DNA of 64,000 nt from Listeria monocytogenes (GCF_041765605.1 NZ_CP168900.1:512001-576000); one strand, 5' to 3'; positions 8,727 to 17,378 are shown, counted from the first letter of the stretch. The notes: generated from the sequence alone by a model not told the origin. Program-made: numbers and translations.

Positions 8727-9092
8727 ATGATTATTGTAACTAATACGATTAAGGTAGAAAAAGGCGCAGCAGAGCACGTTATCCGTCAGTTCACAGGCGC
8801 AAATGGCGACGGACATCCAACAAAAGATATTGCAGAAGTAGAAGGTTTCCTAGGCTTCGAACTATGGCACAGCAAACCAGAAGACAAAGACTATGAAGAA
8901 GTAGTCGTAACAAGTAAATGGGAAAGCGAAGAAGCCCAACGCAATTGGGTGAAAAGCGACTCCTTCAAAAAAGCACATGGCAGAACAAAAGACACTAGAG
9001 AACAAAGAGAAGACCGCAAAGGCATCGTAGGAAATGCAATCGCTCGTTTTGAAGTGGTTCATGTGCAAAACCCTGTGATCGTTGAAAAATAA
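8727..9092 (+). CDS. isdG: IsdG-type heme-degrading monooxygenase
   Basis: 121 residues. It opens heme in the cytoplasm to release iron. The N-W-H triad of the IsdG family is visible as Asn6, Trp74 and His84, with the W-to-H spacing of 10 seen in S. aureus IsdG (W67/H77). The surrounding pattern SKWESEEAQRNWVKSDSFKKAHG is the family fingerprint. The ABM fold length is normal. The Fur-box promoter upstream supports a role in iron acquisition from heme. Confidence 0.93.
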   Translation: MIIVTNTIKVEKGAAEHVIRQFTGANGDGHPTKDIAEVEGFLGFELWHSKPEDKDYEEVVVTSKWESEEAQRNWVKSDSFKKAHGRTKDTREQREDRKGIVGNAIARFEVVHVQNPVIVEK

Positions 9093-9102
9093 GAAGTGAG
9101 TG

Positions 9103-9137
9103 AACAAGCCATTTCGAGATAGATGGCTTGTTTTTTT
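9103..9137 (+). terminator. Terminator after the heme oxygenase gene
   Basis: AACAAGCCAT pairs with ATGGCTTGTT across a 10-base loop and is followed by seven T. Confidence 0.85.
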
Positions 9138-9164
9138 GTGACCGCTCGAATTTTCAGATAATTA

Positions 9165-9193
9165 TTGAATTTTTATATCTTATGCGGTATATT
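9165..9193 (+). promoter_or_regulatory. SigA-type promoter of the LXG toxin locus
   Basis: TTGAAT at 9165-9170 and TATATT at 9188-9193 are spaced by 17 bases. They sit 29 bases before the GTG start of the first gene of the locus. Confidence 0.6.
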
Positions 9194-9221
9194 AAGAATA
9201 AAAAAGCAGGGATGGATTTAA

Positions 9222-9590
9222 GTGGATTCAAACAACGAGAAATTGAAACAACAACTACAAACCCTCCAAAAACAACAAAAAGATGCGGAATTATCCTTAT
9301 ATATGCTCAAACATGAACAAAATGAGCGAATTTGGCTAGAAGAAGATTTTGAGCGGATTTGTCACGAAGAACACGAGTCTTTGGAGTTGATGCGAGTAGT
9401 CTGGCAAGGTGATCAAGCTCGCAATTTCGGCTACTATTTAGAAGACCTCCAAGCAGACGAGAAAAATAAATGGCGCCAAACCTTTCAAGCTGAGGAGGAA
9501 AAACGCCAAGAAAAAATAAATACATACCAAAAAAACATCTATCAATTGGAAAGTAAGCAACAAGATATACAAAAGGAGTTGTTCCAGTGA
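9222..9590 (+). CDS. WXG100-like partner of the LXG toxin (coiled coil)
   Basis: 122 residues from GTG 9222, highly charged and predicted to be all helical: two long coiled coils around a W-x-G motif (VVWQGDQARNF, about residue 60). This layout fits the small helical proteins (WXG100 or DUF5082-like) encoded just before LXG toxins, which act as secretion partners of type VII secretion substrates. Its stop overlaps the toxin start (tga at 9588 within gtga), so the two are translationally coupled. The exact family is inferred. Confidence 0.72.
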   Translation: MDSNNEKLKQQLQTLQKQQKDAELSLYMLKHEQNERIWLEEDFERICHEEHESLELMRVVWQGDQARNFGYYLEDLQADEKNKWRQTFQAEEEKRQEKINTYQKNIYQLESKQQDIQKELFQ

Positions 9591-10960
9591 GCCGAATCGA
9601 CATCGAAGAAATACGAGATTTTGCATTCCAACTACGCGCAGCTAACCAAACAGGAAGAAAAATCATTCAAGGCATCAAAACCACCGTGACAAACTACATA
9701 GAAGATGGTAGTTTAAAAGGGAAGGCCGTGGAATCGTCCAAAAATTATTATCAAATGACGTACATTCCACTCTGCGACACGATAATTGAGGCAATGAATG
9801 AGAGTGAAGAACGGATGAAGCGGTACATCCAAGACTTTCACAATCAAGTAGACCCTTCTCCTAATGCTAAAATTGATGCAGATGGTTTATATGAACTCGG
9901 CCAAATGATTGACCGTATTGAAAGCAAGAAAGAAGCACTGTACCAACGAATGAACAGCGGTACAGAAGGCCAAATGCAAACCTATCGTTCTCAGTTAGCA
10001 ACCGCATATAAGCAGGAAAATATTTTAGAGAAATATTTGGCTTTTGAACAAAGTCATGGGGCTTTTTTCGACCATTTGACGGATTTAGTGCAAGGTATCC
10101 AGCAAACTGTTCGAGAGTTACAATCAAATATCCAGTTTGATAGTCAGACTGGTGGCTATGATTTGAGTAAATTAAATTTTGCCACTGTGAACCGAATGCG
10201 AAAAACGTTAGGAAAAGCGAGCGCTACTGATACAACAATTTACGATTTTGCGGCTTATAGTAAAGTAAAACAAGGCGGTATGTGGATTCTTTCAAAAGAT
10301 GGGAAAGTGGATATTAAGGCAACAGAGGCTTATAATACAGCCAGTTTTAACGGTGAGCTGCCAAAAGATAGTAACCAAGCCACGGAAGAAGGCGAGTTGT
10401 TAAAAGCCACACTAGAATCATTGAAGCAAAATAAAGATCCGATAACTGGGCAAGAAATAAGTAAAGCGCAGGGTTTTGGGATTTTAACTTCACTTGTTTT
10501 TGGTTACACGACGAAAAAATATCGAGGAAAGAAGCTTTCTATATCAAAATGTGAATTGGAGAAAATTAAGAATGCTAGTGAATCGGCTCTACCGAAATCG
10601 AGCATTGGTATAGCTCAGTCTAGAATAAATATAGCCAATGGCCCTACAAGATTTAGCTCTTCAGATAATGCAGGTTTCAATCATATAGTCGATAGACATT
10701 TTAATCCAAATAGAAATGCTGGTCAGTTTACCATTAGTCAGGATAAACTTAAAAATATTTTATCAAGTAAAGAAACTGTGGAAATAGAAGTTAAAGAAAT
10801 TCCTGGAAATCAGTTTGAAAGAATAATTAATATTGGTGAAACTGCGGGTACTATAAAACCTAGTATACCTGAAAACGGAGGGAAGCCAACCAACTATATT
10901 CGGATTTTAACAGACAAAGCGGGTAATTTAATTACTGCTTATCCAATACCCAAACCCTAG
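9587..10960 (+). CDS. LXG-domain polymorphic toxin (type VII secretion substrate)
   Basis: 457 residues from GTG 9587, after aaaggag. Residues 1-230 are the helical LXG domain (SRIDIEEIRDFAFQL, then KGKAVESSKNYYQ with its TYIPL continuation), used for export through the ESX/YukE-type system. A linker follows to about residue 330. The last 110 residues form a separate toxin domain with GFNHIVDRHF, GQFTISQDKLKNIL and a terminal LITAYPIP. The H-x5-H pattern and the TxYP end resemble RNase toxins of the BECR fold (CdiA/EndoU/RelE-like); this assignment is inference. Its 3' half is visibly more AT-rich than the 5' half, as expected for swapped toxin ends. Confidence 0.82.
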   Translation: MSRIDIEEIRDFAFQLRAANQTGRKIIQGIKTTVTNYIEDGSLKGKAVESSKNYYQMTYIPLCDTIIEAMNESEERMKRYIQDFHNQVDPSPNAKIDADGLYELGQMIDRIESKKEALYQRMNSGTEGQMQTYRSQLATAYKQENILEKYLAFEQSHGAFFDHLTDLVQGIQQTVRELQSNIQFDSQTGGYDLSKLNFATVNRMRKTLGKASATDTTIYDFAAYSKVKQGGMWILSKDGKVDIKATEAYNTASFNGELPKDSNQATEEGELLKATLESLKQNKDPITGQEISKAQGFGILTSLVFGYTTKKYRGKKLSISKCELEKIKNASESALPKSSIGIAQSRINIANGPTRFSSSDNAGFNHIVDRHFNPNRNAGQFTISQDKLKNILSSKETVEIEVKEIPGNQFERIINIGETAGTIKPSIPENGGKPTNYIRILTDKAGNLITAYPIPKP

Positions 10961-10970
10961 GAGGTATACA

Positions 10971-11438
10971 ATGAACGAAGAAATAATTGATCTATATAAA
11001 AAATTTGATAACAACAAACTACCATTATTTTTTGAAAAGCTCATTTTATTTATAAATAATCACGATAAAATTTTTAGAAAGTATATTTTAGAAGATAGTT
11101 TAAATAGTATTGAACGATTCAAAGAAAGTGAATTCTTTTTAGGCACTACAGATGATAATTTGGAAGGTTTAGTACTAGGGTATTCAGAAACGCTAATCAG
11201 AGCGGACGAAAAAGAAATTTGTAGCAATGTAATTCATATGGTATGGGATATAGCCACATTTATGACAGATGAACTATGCCCAAGTTGTCAGGATGCAAAC
11301 TTGAAAATTGCTTCATCTACAGATAGAAATAATATCTATAAAACGTGTGATAATTGTTTGATTACAATGGAAAATGGTCAATTTATTGAAAGACCTAAAG
11401 AGATGATTCCGGCAACAAAAGAACAAATAAATTCATGA
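10971..11438 (+). CDS. Candidate immunity protein with zinc-ribbon-like cysteines
   Basis: 155 residues, starting 10 bases after the toxin stop with aggaggt in the gap. The N-terminal 90 residues are helical and acidic. The C-terminal part has CPSCQDANLK and CDNCLI, a C-x2-C ... C-x2-C pair that could bind zinc. I recognise no named family. Its position immediately behind the LXG toxin makes it the best candidate for the cognate immunity protein (inference). Confidence 0.6.
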   Translation: MNEEIIDLYKKFDNNKLPLFFEKLILFINNHDKIFRKYILEDSLNSIERFKESEFFLGTTDDNLEGLVLGYSETLIRADEKEICSNVIHMVWDIATFMTDELCPSCQDANLKIASSTDRNNIYKTCDNCLITMENGQFIERPKEMIPATKEQINS

Positions 11439-11464
11439 AAGATGAATGAGTATCCATTTTAAAA

Positions 11465-12070
11465 ATGAACGTTCTTTTTCAATTTAAAAATATACACAAA
11501 AAGTTTCTCAGAAATCCTAAGTTAAATGGGAGTGTCAATAAAAAAATGGATATAACGAAATTTAAAGAAAATGATATTCCTTTTTCATGGAATGAGCTTA
11601 AATTAGGTAGGTTTGGCTTTTTAGATAGGGATTTTTACTTACAACGGATATGGAATGATGAAGTCGTAATGAAATACATATTAGCCTATTTGACTAAAAA
11701 TGAAAATGAAGAAAACCCTTACTTATGGGAGCTAGGAAGTCTATTTAAACCATATGATGAGAATGAAATATTTAGGCTTCTGGATTTAGTTGCGGGATCT
11801 AGTGAAAATGATTTGAAAAGCTACTATAGATGGAGATGGGTTTTAGTTAATGATTTATTAAATAGCATTATGGATAAGGGCTACGTTGATGCTTTGTTAG
11901 AAATCAGTGAGTTTTGGCTGGATTTGAAATTTCCAGTGGATATGCCTTTTCAATTTCAAGGTGTTGAAAACCAGCTTACGCCTCAAGAATTTTATACAGA
12001 GGAATATTTATCTAAAGTAGTTTTATCACATAAAAACTGGTTGGCGGCTGAGAAAGAGAGAGTAAGATAG
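11465..12070 (+). CDS. Candidate second immunity protein (DUF2247-like)
   Basis: 201 residues from ATG 11465. No clear ribosome-binding site precedes this start, and an in-frame ATG at 11546 (MDITKFKEND) is an alternative. The core PFSWNELKLGRFGFL and the alternating helices recall DUF2247-type immunity proteins. The gene is AT-rich and follows the first candidate immunity gene. It probably protects against the resident toxin or against a related toxin from competitors; inference only. Confidence 0.5.
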   Translation: MNVLFQFKNIHKKFLRNPKLNGSVNKKMDITKFKENDIPFSWNELKLGRFGFLDRDFYLQRIWNDEVVMKYILAYLTKNENEENPYLWELGSLFKPYDENEIFRLLDLVAGSSENDLKSYYRWRWVLVNDLLNSIMDKGYVDALLEISEFWLDLKFPVDMPFQFQGVENQLTPQEFYTEEYLSKVVLSHKNWLAAEKERVR

Positions 12071-12148
12071 GCTATCTAAATTAATAGTCACATTGCTTTA
12101 GATGTAGGAACTATTTTATTCGTAAATAACATTAAAGGTGAAGCATTA

Positions 12149-12517
12149 ATGGAAATAAGTTATAAAGTTTTTGAGAAAAAAGGGTTTGGAAAAGTTCCGG
12201 TTATACACTTTTCAGGAGAACAATATACTGGATTGGGGGACTTGTTAAATATAGGTTTTTCATCAATTACGTTAGAGGATATTTTGGATAAAATTAATGA
12301 AATCGAAAATGGCGAAAGTGAGTTTGAGGAAATCGGAACAGAAAGAAGCATAGTAGAAATTCGGAAAAATGAATGTATGATTTATGACGCTTTCGATGGA
12401 CTGTTAGATGATGATGAGTTAAATCCAACAATAAATCTACCGACACTTGAGTTTAAAAAGATTGTTAGGGACTGGAAAGTGGAGAGAGACAAGCTTTTAA
12501 GCACAATAAAAAAATAA
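12149..12517 (+). CDS. Candidate third immunity protein
   Basis: 122 residues, acidic and soluble (MEISYKVFEKKGFGK ... DAFDGLLDDDELNP), with a good ribosome-binding site (aaaggtg). I cannot assign a family. Size, charge and position at the end of an LXG locus fit an orphan immunity gene, as is common in arrays that collect protection against several toxin variants. Confidence 0.45.
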   Translation: MEISYKVFEKKGFGKVPVIHFSGEQYTGLGDLLNIGFSSITLEDILDKINEIENGESEFEEIGTERSIVEIRKNECMIYDAFDGLLDDDELNPTINLPTLEFKKIVRDWKVERDKLLSTIKK

Positions 12518-12575
12518 AAGCACTCAGAATCTTCTCCAAAAGCCCCTTTACTAGCAACCCACAATCCAATCATGC

Positions 12576-12607
12576 TATAATTCTCTAAATGATAACGTTT
12601 ATCATTT
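12576..12607 (+). promoter_or_regulatory. Candidate Fur box and -10 element upstream of the nitroreductase gene
   Basis: A perfect 9-base inverted repeat, AAATGATAA / TTATCATTT with a 3-base centre, spans 12587-12607. TGATAACGTTTATCA within it matches 12 of the 14 defined positions of the Fur consensus TGATAATnATTATCA. A TATAAT at 12576-12581 lies just upstream, so bound repressor would cover the start site. Fur is the likeliest regulator; a related metal-sensing repressor such as Zur or PerR is possible. Confidence 0.65.
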
Positions 12608-12622
12608 AAGGGGGAATTAAAC

Positions 12623-13198
12623 ATGATTGAAAAAACAATTATGGAACGTCGCAGCATTAAAAAAGCGAATGACGCACCAATTTCAAGAGAAACAGTGAAC
12701 ACTATTTTAGAGCAAGCTGCCTTTGCACCTTTTCATAGCAAAGTAGAGCCGTGGAATGTATACGTATTGCACACACTTGCTGAAAAAGAGCGTTACATCG
12801 AGAAAATCATCGAATTTAATGAGCGCGAACAAGGGGTTAGTTTTTCTGAAGCAGAGATTGCGGATTTAAAAGCAGGCTATGCGAAGAAAATTATTACGCC
12901 GCCTTACTTACTCATTGTGACGACGAATATTATCGGTCACGGGAAAAAGGATTTCGAATCAATCGGGGCAACTAGTGCGTTTATCCAAAATATCCAATTG
13001 CTTGGCTGGGAAGCGGGAATTGGGATGATTTGGCGGTCAAATAGATTTATTTTTGATGCGAAGTTTGCGGATGATTTAGGTATCCCTGCTGAGCAAAAAA
13101 TTGTCGGAACTTTGCACTTAACTAGCTTAGCCGAAGTTCCTGAAGCAAAACCACGCCGTCCTTTGAATGAATGGGTGAAGGATTTAGCGGATTTGTAA
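12623..13198 (+). CDS. Nitroreductase family protein
   Basis: 191 residues, an FMN-dependent NAD(P)H nitroreductase fold. The N-terminus IMERRSIKKANDAPISRETVNTIL and the FAPFHSKVEPWNVYVL region bind FMN, while GWEAGIGMIWRSN near residue 130 forms the dimer and active-site segment. The length is typical. The operator upstream suggests metal control, so the physiological substrate may relate to iron or redox metabolism (inference). Confidence 0.85.
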   Translation: MIEKTIMERRSIKKANDAPISRETVNTILEQAAFAPFHSKVEPWNVYVLHTLAEKERYIEKIIEFNEREQGVSFSEAEIADLKAGYAKKIITPPYLLIVTTNIIGHGKKDFESIGATSAFIQNIQLLGWEAGIGMIWRSNRFIFDAKFADDLGIPAEQKIVGTLHLTSLAEVPEAKPRRPLNEWVKDLADL

Positions 13199-13200
13199 GA

Positions 13201-13229
13201 TTGATGTTTCGTGTGATTAGCGTTACAAT
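13201..13229 (+). promoter_or_regulatory. SigA-type promoter of the L32 paralogue gene
   Basis: TTGATG at 13201-13206 and TACAAT at 13224-13229 are separated by 17 bases, 34 bases before the start codon. I see no Zur-like box overlapping it. Confidence 0.6.
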
Positions 13230-13262
13230 GGTACAAGTGTAAGAAATAAGGAGGCGAGCAAG

Positions 13263-13433
13263 ATGGCAGTTCCAGCTAGACGTACGTCCAAAGCGAAGAA
13301 AAACAAGCGCCGTACGCATAAAGGCTTAACAACACCAGGTTTGAGTCGCGATAGTGAAACAGGCGAATACCGTATGTCACACCGCATCTCACCAGACGGC
13401 ACTTATAAAGGTCGCACAATTATCGAAAAATAA
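13263..13433 (+). CDS. rpmF: 50S ribosomal protein L32, zinc-independent paralogue
   Basis: 56 residues: [19 protein letters not shown], then [12 protein letters not shown] and [20 protein letters not shown]. The gene is short but has an ideal ribosome-binding site (aaggaggcg) and its own promoter and terminator. The two C-x2-C pairs that hold zinc in the C+ form of L32 are replaced (SRDS-ET and SPDG), making this the C- paralogue that lets ribosomes dispense with zinc. A second, zinc-binding rpmF is expected elsewhere in the genome. Confidence 0.92.
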   Translation: MAVPARRTSKAKKNKRRTHKGLTTPGLSRDSETGEYRMSHRISPDGTYKGRTIIEK

Positions 13434-13435
13434 GA

Positions 13436-13472
13436 GGATTTGTTCCAGTGATTGGAACAAATTCTTTTTTTT
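13436..13472 (+). terminator. Terminator after the L32 paralogue
   Basis: ATTTGTTCC pairs with GGAACAAAT around a 7-base loop and is followed by a run of T. Confidence 0.85.
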
Positions 13473-13524
13473 GTGATACTATAATGGAAAGAGCTAAATA
13501 CACAAAAAGGAGTCTGATTTTGAC

Positions 13525-14253
13525 ATGACAGAAGAATTTGTGAACAAAGAAGATGCGCTGAAAAATTATAATGCAAAAGAGTTTCGTACACCAGATGGCT
13601 ATACGAGCGATATGATTTTAACTACAGTAAAAGAGTTGAACGAGAAACCAACATTACATATTTTATTAATTAAACGAAGCCTTACAAACGCAGAAGGAAA
13701 ACCAAATATGGAAGGCGGAAAATGGGCGGTTCCGGGCGGATTTGTGGACGAAAATGAATCTGCGGACCAAGCTGCCGAGCGTGAACTAGAAGAAGAAACA
13801 AGTTTGACAGATATTCCGTTGATTCCGTTTGGGGTATTTGATAAACCGGGTCGTGATCCGCGCGGCTGGATTATTTCGCGGGCATTTTATGCAATTGTGC
13901 CACCAGAAGCTTTGGAGAAACGTGCGGCTGGGGATGACGCGGCGGATATCGGGCTTTTTCCAATGACAGAAGCTTTGGAACTTCCGCTTGCTTTTGACCA
14001 TTTAGATATGATTAAAAAAGCATATAGCGCGATTACAGAAGAATTTTTACTGACGACGGCAATTCGTGATTTCTTGCCAGAAACTTTCTCAGCAGAACTA
14101 CTTTACCAAACGTTGGATGGTTGCACGAAGCCAGGCATTTTGCCAGATGAAGTAGAATTTATGGAGAATATCGAGTATTTACCGTATTTAGAAAAAGTTG
14201 GCGAGTTGTACCGATTTAATGCGGATGCCGAAGCAGGAAGTATTTATTTTTAA
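13525..14253 (+). CDS. NUDIX hydrolase with C-terminal NrtR-like domain
   Basis: 242 residues. The NUDIX box GGFVDENESADQAAERELEEET (G-x5-E-x7-RELxEE), around residues 73-94, binds metal and pyrophosphate. The first 150 residues form the NUDIX domain. Residues 155-240 resemble the winged-helix half of NrtR-type proteins (FSAELLYQTLDG ... YLEKVGELYRF). It could be an ADP-ribose pyrophosphatase or an NAD-metabolism regulator; I cannot separate these. It is flanked by terminators. Confidence 0.83.
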   Translation: MTEEFVNKEDALKNYNAKEFRTPDGYTSDMILTTVKELNEKPTLHILLIKRSLTNAEGKPNMEGGKWAVPGGFVDENESADQAAERELEEETSLTDIPLIPFGVFDKPGRDPRGWIISRAFYAIVPPEALEKRAAGDDAADIGLFPMTEALELPLAFDHLDMIKKAYSAITEEFLLTTAIRDFLPETFSAELLYQTLDGCTKPGILPDEVEFMENIEYLPYLEKVGELYRFNADAEAGSIYF

Positions 14254-14256
14254 TAG

Positions 14257-14290
14257 AAAAGGAGCCACCGATTTGGTTGGCTCCTTTTTT
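14257..14290. terminator. Bidirectional terminator between NUDIX and LysR genes
   Basis: AAAAGGAGCCA pairs with TTGGCTCCTTTT. The A-run and T-run on the two sides allow use by both convergent genes. Confidence 0.8.
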
Positions 14291-15182
14291 ATAAGAAATG
14301 CTTCTCACCGTAACGTAATGCGAAATCTTTAAAAGCCTTGGAAGCAGGCGAAATGTAGTGATTTTTTAAACTTGCTAGATAGATAAAACGATCGTGTTTT
14401 GGTTCGTTGATGGATAATACTTTGACGTTATAATGTGATAACGACGAGATTTTTGGCATAATCGAAATACCGTAATCAACGCTCACAAGGCCGACCATCG
14501 CGGTATCTTCCTCTACATAACAGCCGATTTTTGGTTGAATATTTATTTCCGCAAAAAGGGAATCGATGAGCGGTCTCAGGCCACTGGTGTCAGAAAAGAA
14601 AATATACGAATAATCTGCGGTGTCTTTTAAATCAATCGAATCATATTTGGCGAGTGGATGGTTTTCAGCAACAACGACAACTAACTCTTGTTTCGTTAAT
14701 GGCAAAAATTCAATATCAGGTTCATTTTCGACGTACGAGCAAATCGCTAGGTCGAATTTTTCATTTTTTAGATCAGGGATAATTGATTTAGTGGCACCTT
14801 GGAAAAAGGAAAATGTGATGTCTTTATGGCTTTCGACTTTGGTGAAATTCTGGACGAGCTCTGGAACCGTATGGGCGCCCATGGTGTAAATAAAGCCTAA
14901 ATCAATATTTCCGTGAGAAGGGCTCGTTAATTCGTGTAAAAGTTTTTCACCTTTTTCTAGTTCGGCGAGGGATTTTTCCACATAAGTTAAATAAAAGCGA
15001 CCGTATTTAGTTAAACGAATATTGCGACCTTGTTTTTCAAATAAATAGACACCAAGTTCTCGCTCAAGCTCTGCAATAGAGTGGCTTAAGCTGGGCTGGG
15101 TAATGGATAATTCGGCAGCTGCAATAGTATAATGCTCTTTTTCAGCTAGTTTTTTAAAATAGTATAATTGACGCAAATTCAT
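14289..15182 (-). CDS. LysR-family transcriptional regulator
   Basis: 297 residues. The N-terminal helix-turn-helix MNLRQLYYFKKLAEKEHYTIAAAELSITQPSLSHSIAELE (about residues 1-40, core quoted in part) is typical LysR. The remaining 210 residues form the inducer-binding domain. It is transcribed away from the old-yellow-enzyme/aroE/aroD genes across a 197-base gap containing an ATAGA-n5-TCTAT motif. It probably senses an aromatic or shikimate-pathway compound (inference). Confidence 0.88.
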   Translation of the reverse strand: MNLRQLYYFKKLAEKEHYTIAAAELSITQPSLSHSIAELERELGVYLFEKQGRNIRLTKYGRFYLTYVEKSLAELEKGEKLLHELTSPSHGNIDLGFIYTMGAHTVPELVQNFTKVESHKDITFSFFQGATKSIIPDLKNEKFDLAICSYVENEPDIEFLPLTKQELVVVVAENHPLAKYDSIDLKDTADYSYIFFSDTSGLRPLIDSLFAEINIQPKIGCYVEEDTAMVGLVSVDYGISIMPKISSLSHYNVKVLSINEPKHDRFIYLASLKNHYISPASKAFKDFALRYGEKHFL

Positions 15183-15230
15183 GAAACTACCTCCTCGGAA
15201 TGCCTTGATAACTCTATTGTAAGCGATTAT

Positions 15231-15296
15231 ATAGAAAAAATCTATGGATAAATCGAAAAATATACATTAGATTAATAATTACTCCTGACTTATAAT
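15231..15296. promoter_or_regulatory. LysR-type binding site and promoter in the divergent region
   Basis: A 15-base palindrome, ATAGAaaaaaTCTAT at 15231-15245, fits the T-n11-A core of LysR sites. TATAAT at 15291-15296 is the probable -10 of the rightward genes, with TTAGAT 18 bases before it as a poor -35. A weak -35 next to an activator site is consistent with LysR activation. Confidence 0.55.
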
Positions 15297-15379
15297 GAAA
15301 GAGAAATAAGATTGTGCATTATTGAACGTGAATAATGTAACAAATCATTTGCTGAGATTATAGTCGCAGGAGGCTTATT

Positions 15380-17374
15380 ATGACAGATTATCCGAGTATT
15401 TTTGAACCATTAACTGTAAAAAGAATGACCATTAAAAACCGTGTGATAATGCCACCAATGGGGACAAACCTAGCTGGATTAAATGGCGAATTTTTAGAAG
15501 AACATATGAATTACTACGAACAACGCGCAAAAGGTGGAACAGGTCTAATCACTATTGAAAACGCTTGTGTAGATTTTCCTTATGGTACAAACGGAACAAC
15601 GCAACTTCGAATCGATAATGACCAATACATTCCTGGATTTTACAAATTAACAGAACGTCTTCATAAACATGGAACTTGTGTATCCATCCAAATCAACCAC
15701 GCTGGAGCATCTGCTTATCCAGCACGTTTGAATGGGCTTCAACCGGTTTCTGCATCAGATATTCCATCTAAAAAAGGTGGAACTGTACCGCGTCCGCTTA
15801 CAGTAGAAGAAATTTATGAAATCGTAAATAAATACGGTGATGCTGCAAGACGCGCCCAACAAGCCGGCTTCGATGCAGTCGAAATCCACGGCGGACACTC
15901 GTACTTACTATGCCAATTTTTATCGCCACTTTATAACAAACGAACAGATGAATTTGGTGGAACGCCTGAAAATCGCGCGCGTATCGTCAAATTAATTTTA
16001 GAAAAAGTTCGCGAGGAAGTCGGTCCATTTTTCCCAATCGTGCTGCGTTTTAGTGCAGATGAATTTACAGAAGGCGGCAACCACTTAGAAGATATTTTGG
16101 AACTACTAGATTATTGCCAAGAAGAAGCGGATATTTTGAATGTATCAGCGGCAATTAATGACAACCTATACTTGCAAATTGACCAAATGAACTTAGAAGA
16201 TGGCTGGAGAAGCTACCTTGCAAAAGCGGTGAAAGATAAATTTAACAAACCAACGATTACTTCCGGTAACATTCGTAGTCCAAAAGCGGCAGAGAAAATT
16301 TTGTCAGAAGGATATGCGGACTTGCTTGCGATGGGACGTGGCTTAATCGCTGAGCCTAACTGGGTAAACAAAGTGGCAACTGGCCAAGAAGACATGCTTC
16401 GAAAATGTATTTCTTGTAATATCGGTTGCGCGGATCACCGAATTTCCAAGTCGAAGCCAATCCGTTGTACGGTGAATCCAGATATTATTCATGAAGATAA
16501 ATACAAAGAAACAAAAGTAACTCGTCCGACCAATGTTGTCGTCATTGGCGGCGGAACAGCAGGGCTTGAAGCAGCTTGTACGGCGGCCGAAGTTGGCTGT
16601 AACACAACGCTAATTGAAGCGAGTGAACAAACTGGTGGCTTGGCGCGTGCCATTGCCAACCTTCCAGACAAAAGTAGAATTGCCGATTTCCCTAATTATT
16701 TAGCGAACCGAGCAGAAAAATTAACCAATTTAAAAGTTCTTACAGGCACTAAAGCTGATACTGCGCTTATTGATACATTTAATCCTGATGTGGTAGTCAA
16801 TGCCACAGGATCCAAACCATTACTTCCACCGATTAAAGGTTTGCATGACGTGATTGACAAAGAAGGCAGTAAGGTTCATTCGATTTTTGGACTTATTTCG
16901 AATATCGATGACTTTACCGAATTTAGTAACAAAAAAGTTGCAGTTATCGGCGGTGGTGCAGTTGGACTTGATGTGGTCGAGTACTTCTCAGAACGCGGCT
17001 CGGATGTTACAATTGTAGAAATGATGCCACTTCTTGGAAAAGACTTAGATATGATTACACGTCTTTCCATGATGGACATTATCGAGAAAAACAATGTTGA
17101 TGTCCAAACAGAAACTGCATTAACCGAAGTAGCAGCGGATCATTTCAAAGTGAAGCACGACGGAGTAGACGCCGAGATTCCATTTGATTACGGCTTTGTC
17201 TGCCTAGGAATGCGACCAGAACGCCCACTTATGGAAGAACTTGCGGCATACGGAAAAGAAAAACAAATTGAAATCGTAAATATTGGCGACAGCGCTGCAA
17301 CAAGAAAAATATTGGAAGGCGTTCGCGAAGGAAGAAATATTTTAACCACATTAGAAAAAATTGGCTCTTTGTAA
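15380..17374 (+). CDS. Old-yellow-enzyme/2,4-dienoyl-CoA reductase-type NADH:flavin oxidoreductase
   Basis: 664 residues. Residues 1-340 form the FMN TIM barrel (RVIMPPMGTNLA, INHAGASAYPA, VEIHGGHSYLLCQFLSP). The 4Fe-4S motif CISCNIGC plus a later cysteine 12 residues on lies near 345-365. Residues 385-660 bind FAD and NAD(P) through VVVIGGGTAGLEAA and VAVIGGGAVGLDV. The family reduces enoates or dienoyl-CoA. It is first in a probable aroE-aroD operon, so its substrate may be a cyclohexene carboxylate related to shikimate or quinate (inference). Confidence 0.88.
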   Translation: MTDYPSIFEPLTVKRMTIKNRVIMPPMGTNLAGLNGEFLEEHMNYYEQRAKGGTGLITIENACVDFPYGTNGTTQLRIDNDQYIPGFYKLTERLHKHGTCVSIQINHAGASAYPARLNGLQPVSASDIPSKKGGTVPRPLTVEEIYEIVNKYGDAARRAQQAGFDAVEIHGGHSYLLCQFLSPLYNKRTDEFGGTPENRARIVKLILEKVREEVGPFFPIVLRFSADEFTEGGNHLEDILELLDYCQEEADILNVSAAINDNLYLQIDQMNLEDGWRSYLAKAVKDKFNKPTITSGNIRSPKAAEKILSEGYADLLAMGRGLIAEPNWVNKVATGQEDMLRKCISCNIGCADHRISKSKPIRCTVNPDIIHEDKYKETKVTRPTNVVVIGGGTAGLEAACTAAEVGCNTTLIEASEQTGGLARAIANLPDKSRIADFPNYLANRAEKLTNLKVLTGTKADTALIDTFNPDVVVNATGSKPLLPPIKGLHDVIDKEGSKVHSIFGLISNIDDFTEFSNKKVAVIGGGAVGLDVVEYFSERGSDVTIVEMMPLLGKDLDMITRLSMMDIIEKNNVDVQTETALTEVAADHFKVKHDGVDAEIPFDYGFVCLGMRPERPLMEELAAYGKEKQIEIVNIGDSAATRKILEGVREGRNILTTLEKIGSL

Positions 17375-17378
17375 TCCG

